Shown here piece by piece: positions 26,279-41,636 of a stretch of 64,000 nucleotides of DNA (position 1 is the stretch's first letter; each line of letters begins with the position of its first letter). Location: NCBI RefSeq assembly GCF_910589235.1, contig NC_060968.1:186001-250000 (forward strand). The letters are read 5' to 3'. The notes under the pieces are model-generated. The model ran no database searches, was not told the origin of the DNA, and saw only the letters and a program-made list of their open reading frames with translations. The position numbers and the translations under genes are program-made. Source of the DNA: Vespa crabro (Eukaryota > Arthropoda > Insecta > Hymenoptera > Vespidae).

Positions 26279-28106
26279 GATAATTACTATGTCAACGATA
26301 ATAATAATAACAATAATATCAATAACAACGATAATAACGATAATAATAATAATAATAATAACGATATTAACGATAAGAACGATAATAATGATAATAATCT
26401 TAACAATAACAACGATATTAAAGATTTTTAGGATAATAATAATAAAGATAATATCGATAATAACGAAAGGAATAATGATTTAATATCGATAGTAACAATA
26501 ATAACGACCAAGACGATAGTAACGATAATAATAATAACGATAATAACGATGATATTAATAACGATCATAAAGTTAATAATAAAAATCATATTAAAGATAA
26601 TAACGCTAATAACAATACTAACGATAATAGCAATAATAATAATAACGATATTAAGGATAATATCGTTAATAATTGTAACAATATTAACAATGAAAACGAT
26701 AATAATAATAGCAACAAAAACATTAATAACGATATTAACTATAATAAAATTTATAATAATAACGACAATGACGATTATAATGATAATAAATGAAGTAATA
26801 ATATCAATATTATGAGTATTAAATATAATAATGATTATAATGATAATAGTAGTAGTAATAATAACAGTAATAACAATAATAACGATAATAACGATTATAA
26901 CAATGTTAACGATAATAATATTGACGATAATAACAATAATAACCATAATAATATTAATAATAATAATAAAAATAACAACGCTATTAACGATAATAATGAC
27001 AGTAATAATTATAATAATAACGAAGATAACGTTAACAATGATAATACCGATAATAACGATAATAAAAATAATAATAATAGTATTAATTACGATAATGACG
27101 ATATTAACGAAAATAATATTAGTAATAATAACGATAATATTAGTAATAATAACAATAATAACAATAATAACGATATTAACGATAATAACAATTATAATAG
27201 AAGTATTAATAACATTATTAAGAATAATAACTGTAAAAACGATAATAACAATAAAAATAGTAGTAATATAAAAAGTAATAAATATAATAAGGGTAAAAAC
27301 GATTTTAACGATAATAATAAGTACTATAAATAGAATAATATCGATAATAATAATAACAATATTAACGATAATATCGATAATAATAATAACATTTATAACT
27401 ATAATTACGAAAATAACTATTATAACGATAATAATAATAAGAGTAATAATAACCAAAATAAAGATAATAACGACACAATAATAATAATAATAATAATAAC
27501 GATAATAACGGTTATAACGATAGAAATAATGGAAAAATAATAATAATATCAATAATAATGTTAAAACAATAATAATTATCATAATTATAGTAGTAATAAT
27601 GTTAATAAGGTTATTAAAATTAAAAATAATAATGATAATATAGATAATAATTAATAAAATTCATAACCTTAATAACGTTACTAACGATAATAACGGTAAG
27701 AATAGTAAAATTGATAACTCTAATAACGATACTAAAGATATAATATTATTAAGAATAACGTTAATAAAGATTAAAAAGGAAATAATAATAATAACAATAT
27801 CGAAAGTAACGATAATAACGGTAAAAACGATAATAATAATAGTAATAATACTGGTAATAATAATAATGGTAATTACGATAATAACAAAAATAATAATAGT
27901 TATAATAGCATTATAACAATAATAACGATAACAACGATAATAACGATATCTATAATAACGATAATAAAGACAATAATAATAACAATATTAATATCATTTA
28001 TAACTATAATAACGATGATAACCATAATGACGATAATAACGATAATATCGATAATAATAAAAATAATAATAATAACAGTAATAACGATAATAGCGTTAAT
28101 AACGAC

Positions 28107-28164
<58 letters not shown>
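28107..28164 (+). repeat. Pure (AAT)n microsatellite run, 58 bp, in A
   Basis: The longest uninterrupted AAT run I found, between GCGTTAATAACGAC and GTAATAATAATAACG. The same run in A' (51574-51631) has exactly the same length. Confidence 0.95.
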
Positions 28165-29199
28165 GTAATAATAATAACGATAATAAAGATAATGACGACA
28201 ATAATAATAATAATAATAATATTAATAATAATAACGATAATAATAATAATCATAACAATAATATCCACCACAATAATAACAATAATAACGGTTATGTTAA
28301 GAATAATATTAATAATATTAACGATATTAATGATAATAACGATATAATCGATAATAATAAATACAATAATAATGATAATAACTACAATAATGATAATAAT
28401 AATAATAATTATAACGATAGTAACGATAATTTCGATAATAACAATACTAATAAGAGCGATAGTAACGTTAATAGTAATAACTATATATTCGACAATAATG
28501 ATATTAATGAAAACAACTATAATTATAATAATAAATATAACAATAATAACGATAACAACGATAACAATATTAACGAAAATAATGTTAGTTATAACAATAA
28601 TAATAACAATAATAACGATAATAAAGTTATCGTTAATAATAGAAATAACGATAATGCCGATAATAACGTTAATAATAATTATAATAACAATAATAATAAT
28701 AACTATAATAACGATAATAAACATAATAACGATAATAGAGATAATAACGATAATAACAATAATAGTAATAATAACCACGAAAATAACGATTATAACGATA
28801 ACAATAATAATAACACTAACAATATAAATAATTACAATAGTAACGATAATAACATTATGACGATAATAATAATAATAGTATTAACGATAATAGCGATAAT
28901 GCAGATAATAACGATAATAAGGATAATAACATTATGGTTATTAACAATATAAACGACAATAAAAATAATAACAATTACAATTATAAAGATATTAATGAAA
29001 ATAATGATAATAATGATAATAAAGACAATAATAATAATAATAATAACAACAACAATGATTATAACGATAATAATAATATCGAAAATAACGACGATAATAA
29101 TAATAATAATAACGATAATAATGATAATAACGATAACATCGATAATAATAAAAACAATAAGATCGATAATAACGATATTAACGATATAATAATAATAAT

Positions 29200-29262
29200 A
29201 ATTTCCTTAATTAGGTTAATTACGAAAATATCCATAATAACCACGATAACGGGGAAATAGAT
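29200..29262 (+). other. Non-triplet island inside A
   Basis: This short segment departs from the triplet rule: AATTTCCTTAATTAGGTTAA, then AAAATATCCATAATAACCACG and GATAACGGGGAAATAG. It contains CC and GGGG, which are otherwise rare in the array. It is preserved in A' at about 52667-52729. It may be a remnant of non-repeat DNA, but nothing in it is recognisable. Confidence 0.7.
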
Positions 29263-32200
29263 AATTAACAATAAAATCGATAATAACGATAATAACGATA
29301 TTAAATGTAATAATAATAACGATAATAACTATAATATCGATACAAATAATAGCGACAATGACGACAAAAGTAATAATAATATTAATGGTATTAACGATAA
29401 TAACGATAATAGTAATTATAATAATAACGATAATAACGATAATAACGCATTATAATAATTACAACAATAAAAATAGTAATAACAAAAATAAGAACGATAG
29501 AAACGATAATAAAATTAATAATAATATCGATAATAGCAATAATAAGGATAATAAAATATTAATAGTAATAAGAATAAAGATAATATCGATAATAACGATA
29601 AATACGATAATAATTATAACAATTATATCGATAATAACGATTAGAAGTATAATACTATTAACAATAATATTGCTGACAACGATAATAACGATAATTATTA
29701 TAATTACATATAGATAATAAGGATTATAATGATAAGAACGAACATAACTATATAAAAGAAAATAACGGCAATTATAATAATATTAATAGCGATAAAGACG
29801 ATAATGACGATAATAACGATAATGATGATAATAAGGATCATAATAATATCGATAGTAACGATAATGGTAATAATAAAAATAATGATAATAACGATTATAA
29901 TAATAATAATAATAATAACGATAGAAGCTATAAAAGCGATAATAATAATAATAACGATAATAAGGGTACTAACGATAGGAACGATAATAAATATATCAAT
30001 AAAAACGATAATAATGATATTAACGATAATAATGATAATAACAATAAGACCGATAGTAATGATACGATAATAACGATTACTGTAATGATAATATTACCGA
30101 TAGTTTCAATAATAACGGTAATGACGTTAATAATAAAAATAATAATAAGGTAATAACGATATTAACGACATTAACGATAAAAATAGTAATAACAATAATA
30201 AAAATAAGAATTTCAATAATAACGATAATAACTATAAGAATGAGAACAATAATAACGATTATAGCGTTAATAACGATAATAATAATAGCAATAATATCGA
30301 TAACATCGTTAATAACAATAATCATAATAATAATGATAATAGTGGTAATAATGATGACAACGATAATAATAATAATAGTAATAACGAGAATAACGATATT
30401 AACGAAAATAAGGATAATAATAATATCAATAATAACAATAATAGCAATATTAATGATAATAAGAATAATAAAGATAGTAACAATAATAATAATAGTAATA
30501 ATAATGTTAATAACGTTATTAACGATAATAACGATAATAATAATAACAGTAATAAAGATAATAACGATAATATCTATTATAATAATAACAATAAAATCGA
30601 TAGTAATGATATTAATGATAACTATAATAACATTATTTACGATAATAACGACAATAGAAATAATAATAATACGCATAATAATAGTAACAATAATAACGAT
30701 ATTGAAGATATTTATCATAATAATAATAACGATATTCACGAAAATAACGATAATAATGGTAATAACGATACTAATAAAAATAATAAGAACAATAATAATC
30801 ATAATAACAGTTATAATGATAATAACTTTAATAATGATATTAACAATAAGAATAGAAGTAATAATAAAGACATTAACGTTATGAACAATAATAACCATAA
30901 TAATATTAACAATAATAACGATAATAACTATATTAAAAATAACAATAATATACGCTAACAAAGATAAAAACAACAATAATAATAGTAAAACATACGAAAA
31001 TAAGGATAATAACGATAATAGCGACAATAATAATAATAATAATAACGATAATACCGATAATAACGTTAATAATTCTTGTAGTAATAACTATAATAACTGT
31101 AATAACTATTTTTATGAAAGCAATAGTAACGATAAAATCGATAATGTCGATTATAATAATAATAATAACAACATTAATAACGATACGATAATACGAATAG
31201 AAATAATAAAGGTCATAACGATATAAACATAATATCGTTAGTAATAATACTAATAATATCGATAATAACAATTATAATGATAATAACGATAATAACATTA
31301 ATAAAAATAACAATAATAACGATAATAGCGATAATAATAGAACTAATAATAACAATGTAAACAATAATGACGATAATAACGAAATAACGATAATGTCGAT
31401 AATATTAATAACAATATTTACGATAATTTCGATATGAAAAATTGTAATCATAACAATTATAACGATCATAACGATAATAGCAACTATAATAATAAAGATA
31501 ATAACAAATTTAATAATAATATTATTATTGTAAATAACAATAATAATGATAACGATGTTTATAATAGTAATAATATTAACGTTTATAACGATACTAACGG
31601 TAATAATGGTAATAAAAATATTAACCATAATAACGATAATAACGGTAATAAAAACAACAATAATAACAATATTAACGAAAATAGTAATAACAATTGTAAC
31701 GGAAACAACGATAATAGCATTAATAATATTAATAATAATAGCGAATATAATTAATATAACGGTGACACCTATAACATTAATAACAATAATAACGATAATA
31801 ACGATAGTAACGATAATAATAGCACTTATAATAACGATAATAACGATAATAATAATAATCGTATTAAAGATAATAAAGATAATAACGATGTAAAAGTTTC
31901 TAACGCTAATAACAATTACAACCATAACGATAATAACGATTATGATGATAAGAACGATAATAATACTAATAATAATAAAAATAATACCGATAATAACAAC
32001 AATAAGAATAATAATAGAAGTAATAATAACAATTATAAGATTAATAACTATAAAAACGATAATAACAATAATAATAGTAGTAATAAAAAGTAATAATTAT
32101 AATAACGATAAAAACGAATTTAACGATAATAATAATGACGATAATTAGGATAATATCGATAATAATAATAACAATATTAGCGATAATACCGATAGTAATA

Positions 32201-32831
32201 ATAACATTAATAACTATAATAACGATAATAACGTTTATAACGATAATAATAATAATAGTAATAATAACCATAATAAAGGAAATAAAGACACAATAATAAT
32301 AATAGTATTAATATCGATAATAACGGTAATAACGATAAAAATAATAGAAAAATAAAATAATATCAATAATAACGATAAAATGTATAAAAACGATTATAAC
32401 GATTATATAAAATACGATAATAACGATATTATCGATAATAATAATAACAATATTACCAATAATATCGATAATAATAAAAACAATATTGACGATAATATCG
32501 ATAATAATAATAACAATAATATCAGTAATACCGGTAATAACGATAATATCGCTAGTAATAATAATGATAATAATGATAATAGCGATATAAACAATAACAA
32601 TATTAACGATAATATTGACAATATTAAAGATAATAATGATAATTATTTTAAAACTATAATAATTATCATAATTATAGTAGTAATAACGATAATAACGATA
32701 TTTAAACTAAGAATAATAACGATAAAATACATAATAATAATAAAATTTATAATGTTAATAACGATAATAACGATAATAACAGTAATAATAATTAAATTGA
32801 TAACGCTAATAACGATAATAAAGGTATAATA

Positions 32832-35800
32832 TCGTTAATAAGCAAGATAATAATGATTATAATGGAAATAATAATAATTACAATATCGATAATAACGATA
32901 ATAACGGTAAAAACGATAATAATAATAGTAATAACACTAGTAATAATAATAATGAAAATTACGATAATAACGATAATAATAATCGTTATAACAATAATAA
33001 CGAGAACAACGATTATAACGATATCTATAATAACGATAATAAAGACAGTAATAATAACAATAATAATATCGATAATAACTGTAATAATGATAGTAACGAT
33101 AATGACGATAATAACGATAATATCTATAATAATAATAATAATAACAGTAATATCAAAATAACGATAATAACGACAGTAATAATAATAATAATAATAATAT
33201 CCATACTGCAGATAATGACGCCAATAATAATAATTATAATAATATAAGTAATAATAACGATAATGACGATAATAATAATAGTAATAATAACAATATTAAA
33301 AATAATAACGATAATAACGATAATAACGATAATAACGATAATAGCGACAAAAGAAATTATAATAATAAAGATATTAACTATATTATCGAAAATAAAGATA
33401 AAAGCTATAAGAATAATAATAATATGAACAATATCAATGATAATAACGATAATAAACGTAATAACAGTAACGATGACACGACATTAATAATAACAATATT
33501 AAAGATAATAACGATAATAATAATAATAATAATAACGACATTAATAACTATAATAAATATAATAACGAAATGGTATAACGGTAAAAACTACAATAGTAGA
33601 AACAATAATAACGATATTATCGAAAATAACGATATTAACAAAAATAATAATAACAGTAATAACGATAATAACGATATAGCGATTTATAATAATAATAATA
33701 ATAATAATATTAATAATCTTATAAGATAGAATAATAATAAGATAAAATAATAATAATATTAACGATTACAAAGAAAATAATGATAATAATAGTAGTAATA
33801 ATAACAATAATAACAATAATAACGGTAATAAAGGAAATAACGGTAATTATGATAATAATTATAAGAATAAACTATTTAACATTGATACTAACATTAATAA
33901 CGATAATTTTAATAAAATTAATAACGATAATAACGTTTATAATAATGGGAACGATAATAATATTAATAATAATAACAATTTTAATTATTATAATGATAAT
34001 GACGATAATAATAGATGTAATAATAACAATATTAAAAATAATATGTATAATAACGATAATAACGACAATAATAGTAGTAGTAATGACAGTAATAAAAATA
34101 ATAGCCATAAAAACGATTTTAACGATAATAATAATAACGATAATAACGATAATATCGATAATATTAATAACAATGTATACGATAATTTCGATATTAATGA
34201 TTGTAATATTAACAGTATTAACGATCATAACGATAATAGCGACTATAATAATAACTATAATAACGACTTTCCTAATAATAATAATAATATTATCTTTAGT
34301 AACAATAATAATAATAACGATGTTTATAATAGTAATAATAACAACAATTATAACGATACTAACGATAATATTGTTAATAACGATAATTCCGATAATAACG
34401 ACAATAAAAATAATCATAATAACGATAATAACGATAATAATAGTAATTATAGTGACGCTAATAAAGATAATAACTACAATAACAAAAATAATATTAATAT
34501 TAATAATAACGATAATAACGATAATAAGGATAATAACAACAATTATAATAATAATAATAATAATAACAATAACGATAATATCGATAAAACCAATAATAAT
34601 TTCAGTAATAATAACAATATTATCAATATTAACGATAAAACGTTAAGAATAGTAACGATAATAATGATAATATTGATAATAATATTAACAGTATTTACGA
34701 TAATATCGATAATAGTAATAATAATAATAACAATATTAACGATCATAACGATAATAGCGATAATATTAATAAAGATAATAACGATAATAAGAAAAATAAT
34801 AATATCGATAGCAAAAACAATAATTATAATGATGATTATATTAGTAATACTAATAACGATTACAACGATAATAACGATAATATCGATAACAACGATATTA
34901 ATAATAAAATTAATAAGGACAATTACTTTAATAACTAAAATAATAATAGCAATAATAACTATAAGAACGATAATAATGATAATAATAGTAATAACAATAA
35001 TAACGATAACAATATTAATAACAATAATAACGATTATAATGAAAATAACGATAATGATAATAATATTAATAAAAATAATGACGATAAAGCGATATTAACG
35101 ATGATCACCTTAATACTGATAACAATATTAACAATAATAACGATAATCACGATAGTAATGATAATAATATTAACAATAATATCGATAAATGCAATCATAC
35201 CGATAATTATAATAAATATCGATAATAAGGATAATTAAGAGAAAAAAAGGTAATAACGAATATAACGATAATAACGGTAATAATTATAACATTAATGACG
35301 ATAATAACGATAATTACGATAATAAATATAATGACGATAATAATTATAACAGTAATAACAATAATAACGATAGGAAAGATAATGAAGATAATAATAATAA
35401 CTATAATTACGACAATAGTAATAATAATGACGATAATAACGATATTAGCGATAATAACGATAATAATTATAAAGATAATAACGAAATTGACCATAATAAA
35501 GATAATGCTGATAATAACGATAATAATAATAATAATAGTAACAACAATAACGATAATTACAATAATAATAACAACAGCAAAAACGATAATACAGATAATA
35601 ACGATAATAATAATAACAATGATAACGATAATAACGATAAGAACGATTACAATTATGTCGCTTTTAAAGAAAACAGTAATAATAATTATATCGTTAATAA
35701 CGATAATAACAATAATAATAATAACAATAAAAAAGATAATAGAGAAATCAACGATAGTAATTGTAATAATAAAATAATAATAACGATACTAACGATAATA

Positions 35801-36567
35801 ACGATATTAACGATATTATCGATAATATTAACAATGATAATAACTATAATGTCTATAATAACGTTCATAACGATATTAATAATAACAATTTTAACGGTCA
35901 TATCGACAATAATAAATAAAATATTAACGATATTATCGTTATTAATAATTACGATTATGATGATAATAACGATAATGACGATTATAATAATAACGATAGT
36001 AACGATAATTGTATTTATAATAATAACGACAATAACGATAATAACTATAATAATAATAATAATAATAATAATAAAGATAATAACGATATTAATGACAAAA
36101 ACGATAATAATGATAACAATAAAAATTATAATAATATTAATAATAATAACGACGATAATAACAATAATAATGAGAAGAACAATAAAGATAATAACGATAA
36201 TAAACATAAACATTATGTTAATAATAACGATAATAACGTTATTAATACTAATAATAATAATAACAATAATAATTGCGTTAATGATGATAAAAACAATAAA
36301 CATGGTAACGATATTCGAAATAATAATAATGACGATAATAATGGTAATAACGATAATAACGATAATTATAATAACATTAAAAACAATAATATTAATAAAA
36401 ACAATAAATATAATAACGATAATAATAATAAATTAATAACGATAATAAGGATAATAACAATAATATTAATACCACAATTAAGAATAATAATGATTATAAT
36501 TATAATGATAAAAACCATAGTAATAATAATAATAATATCAATGATAAAGATAATAATGACACAAACG

Positions 36568-36602
<35 letters not shown>

Positions 36603-38260
36603 CATAGTAATGATAATAACGATAATAATAATAACATTAATATCGATAATAACGATTATAACGATAATATTAATACTAATAATAACAAAAATTACAATAA
36701 TAATCATAAAAAAAATAATACCATTAATAACGATAATTACGATATTAACGAAAAAAAAGATAATAATAATCAAAATAATATCGATAATAAAGCTAAGAAC
36801 GATAATGACAATAATAAAAAAAATAATAATAAAGATGATAACGATATTAACGATTATAACTATAATAATAATAACAATAAAACTATAATAACGATAATAA
36901 AGATAATTGTAATAACGATAATATCGATAATAGTATTAATAATTATAACGATAATAACGATAATAACGATAATAGTAGTAACAATAAAATCGATAATAAC
37001 CATAATAATAATAATAAATAAAATAATAACAACAAAAATAACTATAATAACGGTAATAATAATAATAATATTAACAATAATAACGATAAAAAAAGACAAT
37101 AGTGATAAAAGTAATAAAAATAAAATAGAAAATAAGGATAATAACGATGACAACGATAATAAAATAACAATATTAACGATAATAACGGTAAGAACGATTA
37201 TACGGATTATTATAATGAAGATAATAACGATAATGGCAATAATAATAATAACGATAATGACGATAATAACGATAATAATGATAGTAACTATAATAACGAT
37301 AATAACAATAATAAAGATTATAATAACAATAATACCGATAATAACGTTAATAAATATAATAATAATAGTAATAATAAAGATTAAAACAATTATAACGATT
37401 ATAATGATAATAACGAATATAATATTAATAATAATAACAATAATAACGATAATAACGATAATTATATTAATCGAAGTAATAATATAAATATTAACAATGT
37501 TTGCAATAATAATGATAATAACGAAAATAATATCAATAATAATAACAATAATAACGATAATAACGATAATTATTTTAATAGAAGTAATAATATAAATATT
37601 AACAATGTTTGCCATAATAATGATAATAACGATAATAATAGTGGTAACAATTAAAGTAATAAAAGTAATAACGATAATAACGATAATAACTATAAGAGTA
37701 AAAATAATTTCGAGAATAACAATAATGACGATAATAACGAAAATAACGATAATAATAATAAAATTAATAACGATAATTCGTTAATAGTAATAATAATAAT
37801 AACAATAATAACGATAACAACGATGATAAGGATAATAGTAATAACGATAATAACGACAATAATAATAATAATATTATCGATAATAAAGTTAATAACGATA
37901 TTATTAATAATTGTAATAATAATAAAAACGATAATAACGATAATTACGATAATAATAATAATAATAATAACAATGAAAAAGATAAAAGTGAAAATAATAA
38001 TAGTAATAATAAAAATAATAATATTATCGTTAATATCGACAATAACGATAATAATAATAACAATATCAACGATAATATCCATAATAATAATAAAAATATT
38101 AAAGATAATATCGATAATAATAATAATTATAGTAATAACAGAAAAATCGACAATAAAGATAATAACCTTAATAATAATAAGGATTATAAAGATAATAACG
38201 AAAGTAACGATATCAACGATTATAATAATAACGCTAATAACGATAATAATAATAATAATA
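32832..38260 (+). repeat. B unit, copy B1 (5,429 bp)
   Basis: Units are counted from TCGTTAATAAGCA, the sequence at each A-B or B-B boundary. Recognisable points in order are a PstI-type CTGCAG at 33206-33211 in CCATACTGCAGATAATGACG, GAAATGGTATAACGG, TATTTAACATTGATACTAAC, AACGATGTTTATAATAGTAA, AATTAAGAGAAAAAAAGG and a 108-bp tandem pair near 37473. B1 shares with B4 a variant after about 32965 and an extra segment of about 27 bp at about 33120-33150 that B2, B3 and B5 lack. Copy-specific: GATAAAACGTTAAG near 34635. Confidence 0.93.
37473..37688 (+). repeat. 108-bp tandem subrepeat in B1
   Basis: GAAGTAATAATATAAATATT with AACAATGTTTGC begins at 37473 and again at 37581, a period of 108 bp (36 triplets). 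The same pair occurs in B2 (about 42506), B3 (about 47917, first copy altered) and B4 (about 60092). A single diverged relative lies at about 17480. Confidence 0.88.
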
Positions 38261-41200
38261 TCGTTAATAAGCACGATAATAATGATTATAATGGAAATAA
38301 TAATAATTACAATATCGATAATAACGATAATAACGGTAAAAACGATAATAATAATAGTAATAACACTAGTAATAATAATAATGAAAATTACGATAATAAC
38401 GATAATAATAATAGTTATAATAATATTATAACAATAATAACGAGAACAACGATTATAACGATATCTATAATAACGATAATAAAGACAGTAATAATAACAA
38501 TAATAATATCGATAATAACTGTAATAATGATAGTAACGATAATGACGATAATAACGATAATATCGAAAATAACGATAATAACGACAGTAATAATAATAAT
38601 AATAATAATATCCATACTGCAGATAATGACGCCAATAATAATAATTATAATAATATAAGTAATAATAACGATAAAGACGATAATAATAATAGTAATAATA
38701 ACAATATTAAAAATAATAACGATAATAACGATAATAACGATAATAACGATAATAGCGACAAAAGAAATTATAATAATAAAGATATTAACTATATTATCGA
38801 AAATAAAGATAAAAGCTATAAGAATAATAATAATATGAACAATATCAATGATAAAAACGATAATAAACGTAATAACAGTAACGTTGACACGACATTAATA
38901 ATAACAATATTAAAGATAATAACGATAATAATAATAATAATAACGACATTAATAACTATAATAAATATAATAACGAAATGGTATAACGGTAAAAACTACA
39001 ATAGTAGAAACAATAATAACGATATTATCGAAAATAACGATATTAACAAAAATAATAATAACAGTAATAACGATAATAACGATATAGCGATTTATAATAA
39101 TAATAATAATAATAATATTAATAATCTTATAAGATAAAATAATAATAAGATAAAATAATAATAATATTAACGATTACAAAGAAAATAATGATAATAATAG
39201 TAGTAATAATAACAATAATAACAATAATAACGGTAATAAAGGAAATAACGGTAATTATGATAATAATTATAAGAATAAACTATTTAACATTGACACTAAC
39301 ATTAATAACGATAATATTAATAAAATTAATAACGATAATAACGTTTATAATAATGGGAACGATAATAATTTTAATAATAATAACAATATTAATTATTATA
39401 ATGATAATGACGATAATAATAGATGTAATAATAACAATATTAAAAATAATATGTATAATAACGATAATAACGACAATAATAGTAGTAGTAATGACAGTAA
39501 TAAAAATAATAGCCATAAAAACGATTTTAACGATAATAATAATAACGATAATAACGATAATAAGGATAATAACAACAATTATAATAATAATAATAATAAT
39601 AACAATAACGATAATATCGATAAAACCAATAATAATTTCAGTAATAATAACAATATTATCAATATTAACGATAAAAGCGTTAAGAATAGTAACGATAATA
39701 ACGATAATATTGATAATAATATTAACAGTATTTACGATAATATCGATAATAGTAATAATAATAATAACAATATTAACGATCATAACGATAATAGCGATAA
39801 TATTAATAAAGATAATAACGATAATAAGAAAAATAATAATATCGATAGCAAAAACAATAATTATAATGATGATTATATTAATAATACTAATAACGATTAC
39901 AACGATAATAACGATAATATCGATAACAACAATATTAATAATAAAATTAATAAGGACAATTACTTTAATAACTAAAATAATAATAGCAATTATAACTATA
40001 AGAACGATAATAATGATAATAATAGTAATAACAATAATAACGATAACAATATTAATAACAATAATAACGATTATAATGAAAATAACGATAATGATAATAA
40101 TATTAATAAAAATAATGACGATAAAGCGATATTAACGATGATCACCTTAATACTGATAACAATATTAACAATAATAACGATAATCACGATAGTAATGATA
40201 ATAATATTAACAATAATATCGATAAATACAATCATACCGATAATTATAATAAATATCGATAATAAGGATAATTAAGAGAAAAAAAGGTAATAACGAATAT
40301 AAAGATAATAACGGTAATAATTATAACATTAATGACGATAATAACAATAATTACGATAATAAATATAATGACGATAACAATTATAACAGTAATAACAATA
40401 ATAACGATAGTAAAGATAATGAAGATAATAATAATAACTATAATTAAGACAATAGTAATAATAATGACGATAATAACGATATTAGCGATAATAACGATAA
40501 TAATTATAAAGATAATAACGAAATTGACCATAATAAAGATAATGCTGATAATAACGATAATAATAATAATAATAGTAACAACAATAACGATAATTACAAT
40601 AATAATAACAACAGCAAAAACGATAATACAGATAATAACGATAATAATAATAACAATGATAACAATAATAACGATAAGAACGATTACAATTATGTCGCTT
40701 TTAAAGAAAACAGTAATAATAATTATATCGGTAATAACGATAATAACAATAATAATAATAACAATAAAAAAGATAATAGAGAAATCAACGATAGTAATTG
40801 TAATAATAAAATAATAATAACGATACTAACGATAATAACGATATTAACGATATTATCGATAATCTTAACAATGATAATAACTATAATGTCTATAATAACG
40901 TTCATAACGATATTAATAATAACAATTTTAACGGTCATATCGACAATAATAAATAAAATATTAACGATAATTTCGTTATTAATAATTACGATTATGATGA
41001 TAATAACGATAATGACGATTATAATAATAACGATAGTAACGATAATTGTATTTATAATAATAACGACAATAACGATAATAACTATAATAATAATAATAAT
41101 AATAATAAAGATAATAACGATATTAATGACAAAAACGATAATAATGATAACAATAAAAATTATAATAATATTAAAAATAATAACGACGATAATAACAATA

Positions 41201-41601
41201 ATAATGAGAAGAACAATAAAGATAATAACGATAATAAACATAAACATTATGTTAATAATAACGATAATAACGTTATTAATACTAATAATAATAATAACAA
41301 TAATAATTGCGTTAATGATGATAAAAACAATAAACATGGTAACGATATTCGAAATAATAATAATGACGATAATAATGGTAATAACGATAATAATGATAAT
41401 TATAATAACATTAAAAACAATAATATTAATAAAAACAATAAATATAATAACGATAATAATAATAAATTAATAACGATAATAAGGATAATAACAATAATAT
41501 TAATACCACAATTAAGAATAATAATGATTATAATTATAATGATAAAAACCATAGTAATTATAATAATAATATCAATGATAAAGATAATAATGACACAAAC
41601 G

Positions 41602-41636
<35 letters not shown>

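Larger units (their letters stand above)
25262..32831 (+). repeat. A unit, copy 1 (7,570 bp)
   Basis: Near-identical to 48750-56090. It has its own internal ancestry: the tract around 27405-27790, with ATTATCATAATTATAGTAGT, recurs in diverged form at about 32230-32832, about 5.09 kb further on. A is therefore a partial unit followed by a diverged unit of about 5.1 kb. The stretch at 27790-28000 also resembles the beginning of the B units. E-type landmarks occur at 26030-26600 and 31560-31790 (AACGGTGACA at 31758-31767). Confidence 0.88.
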
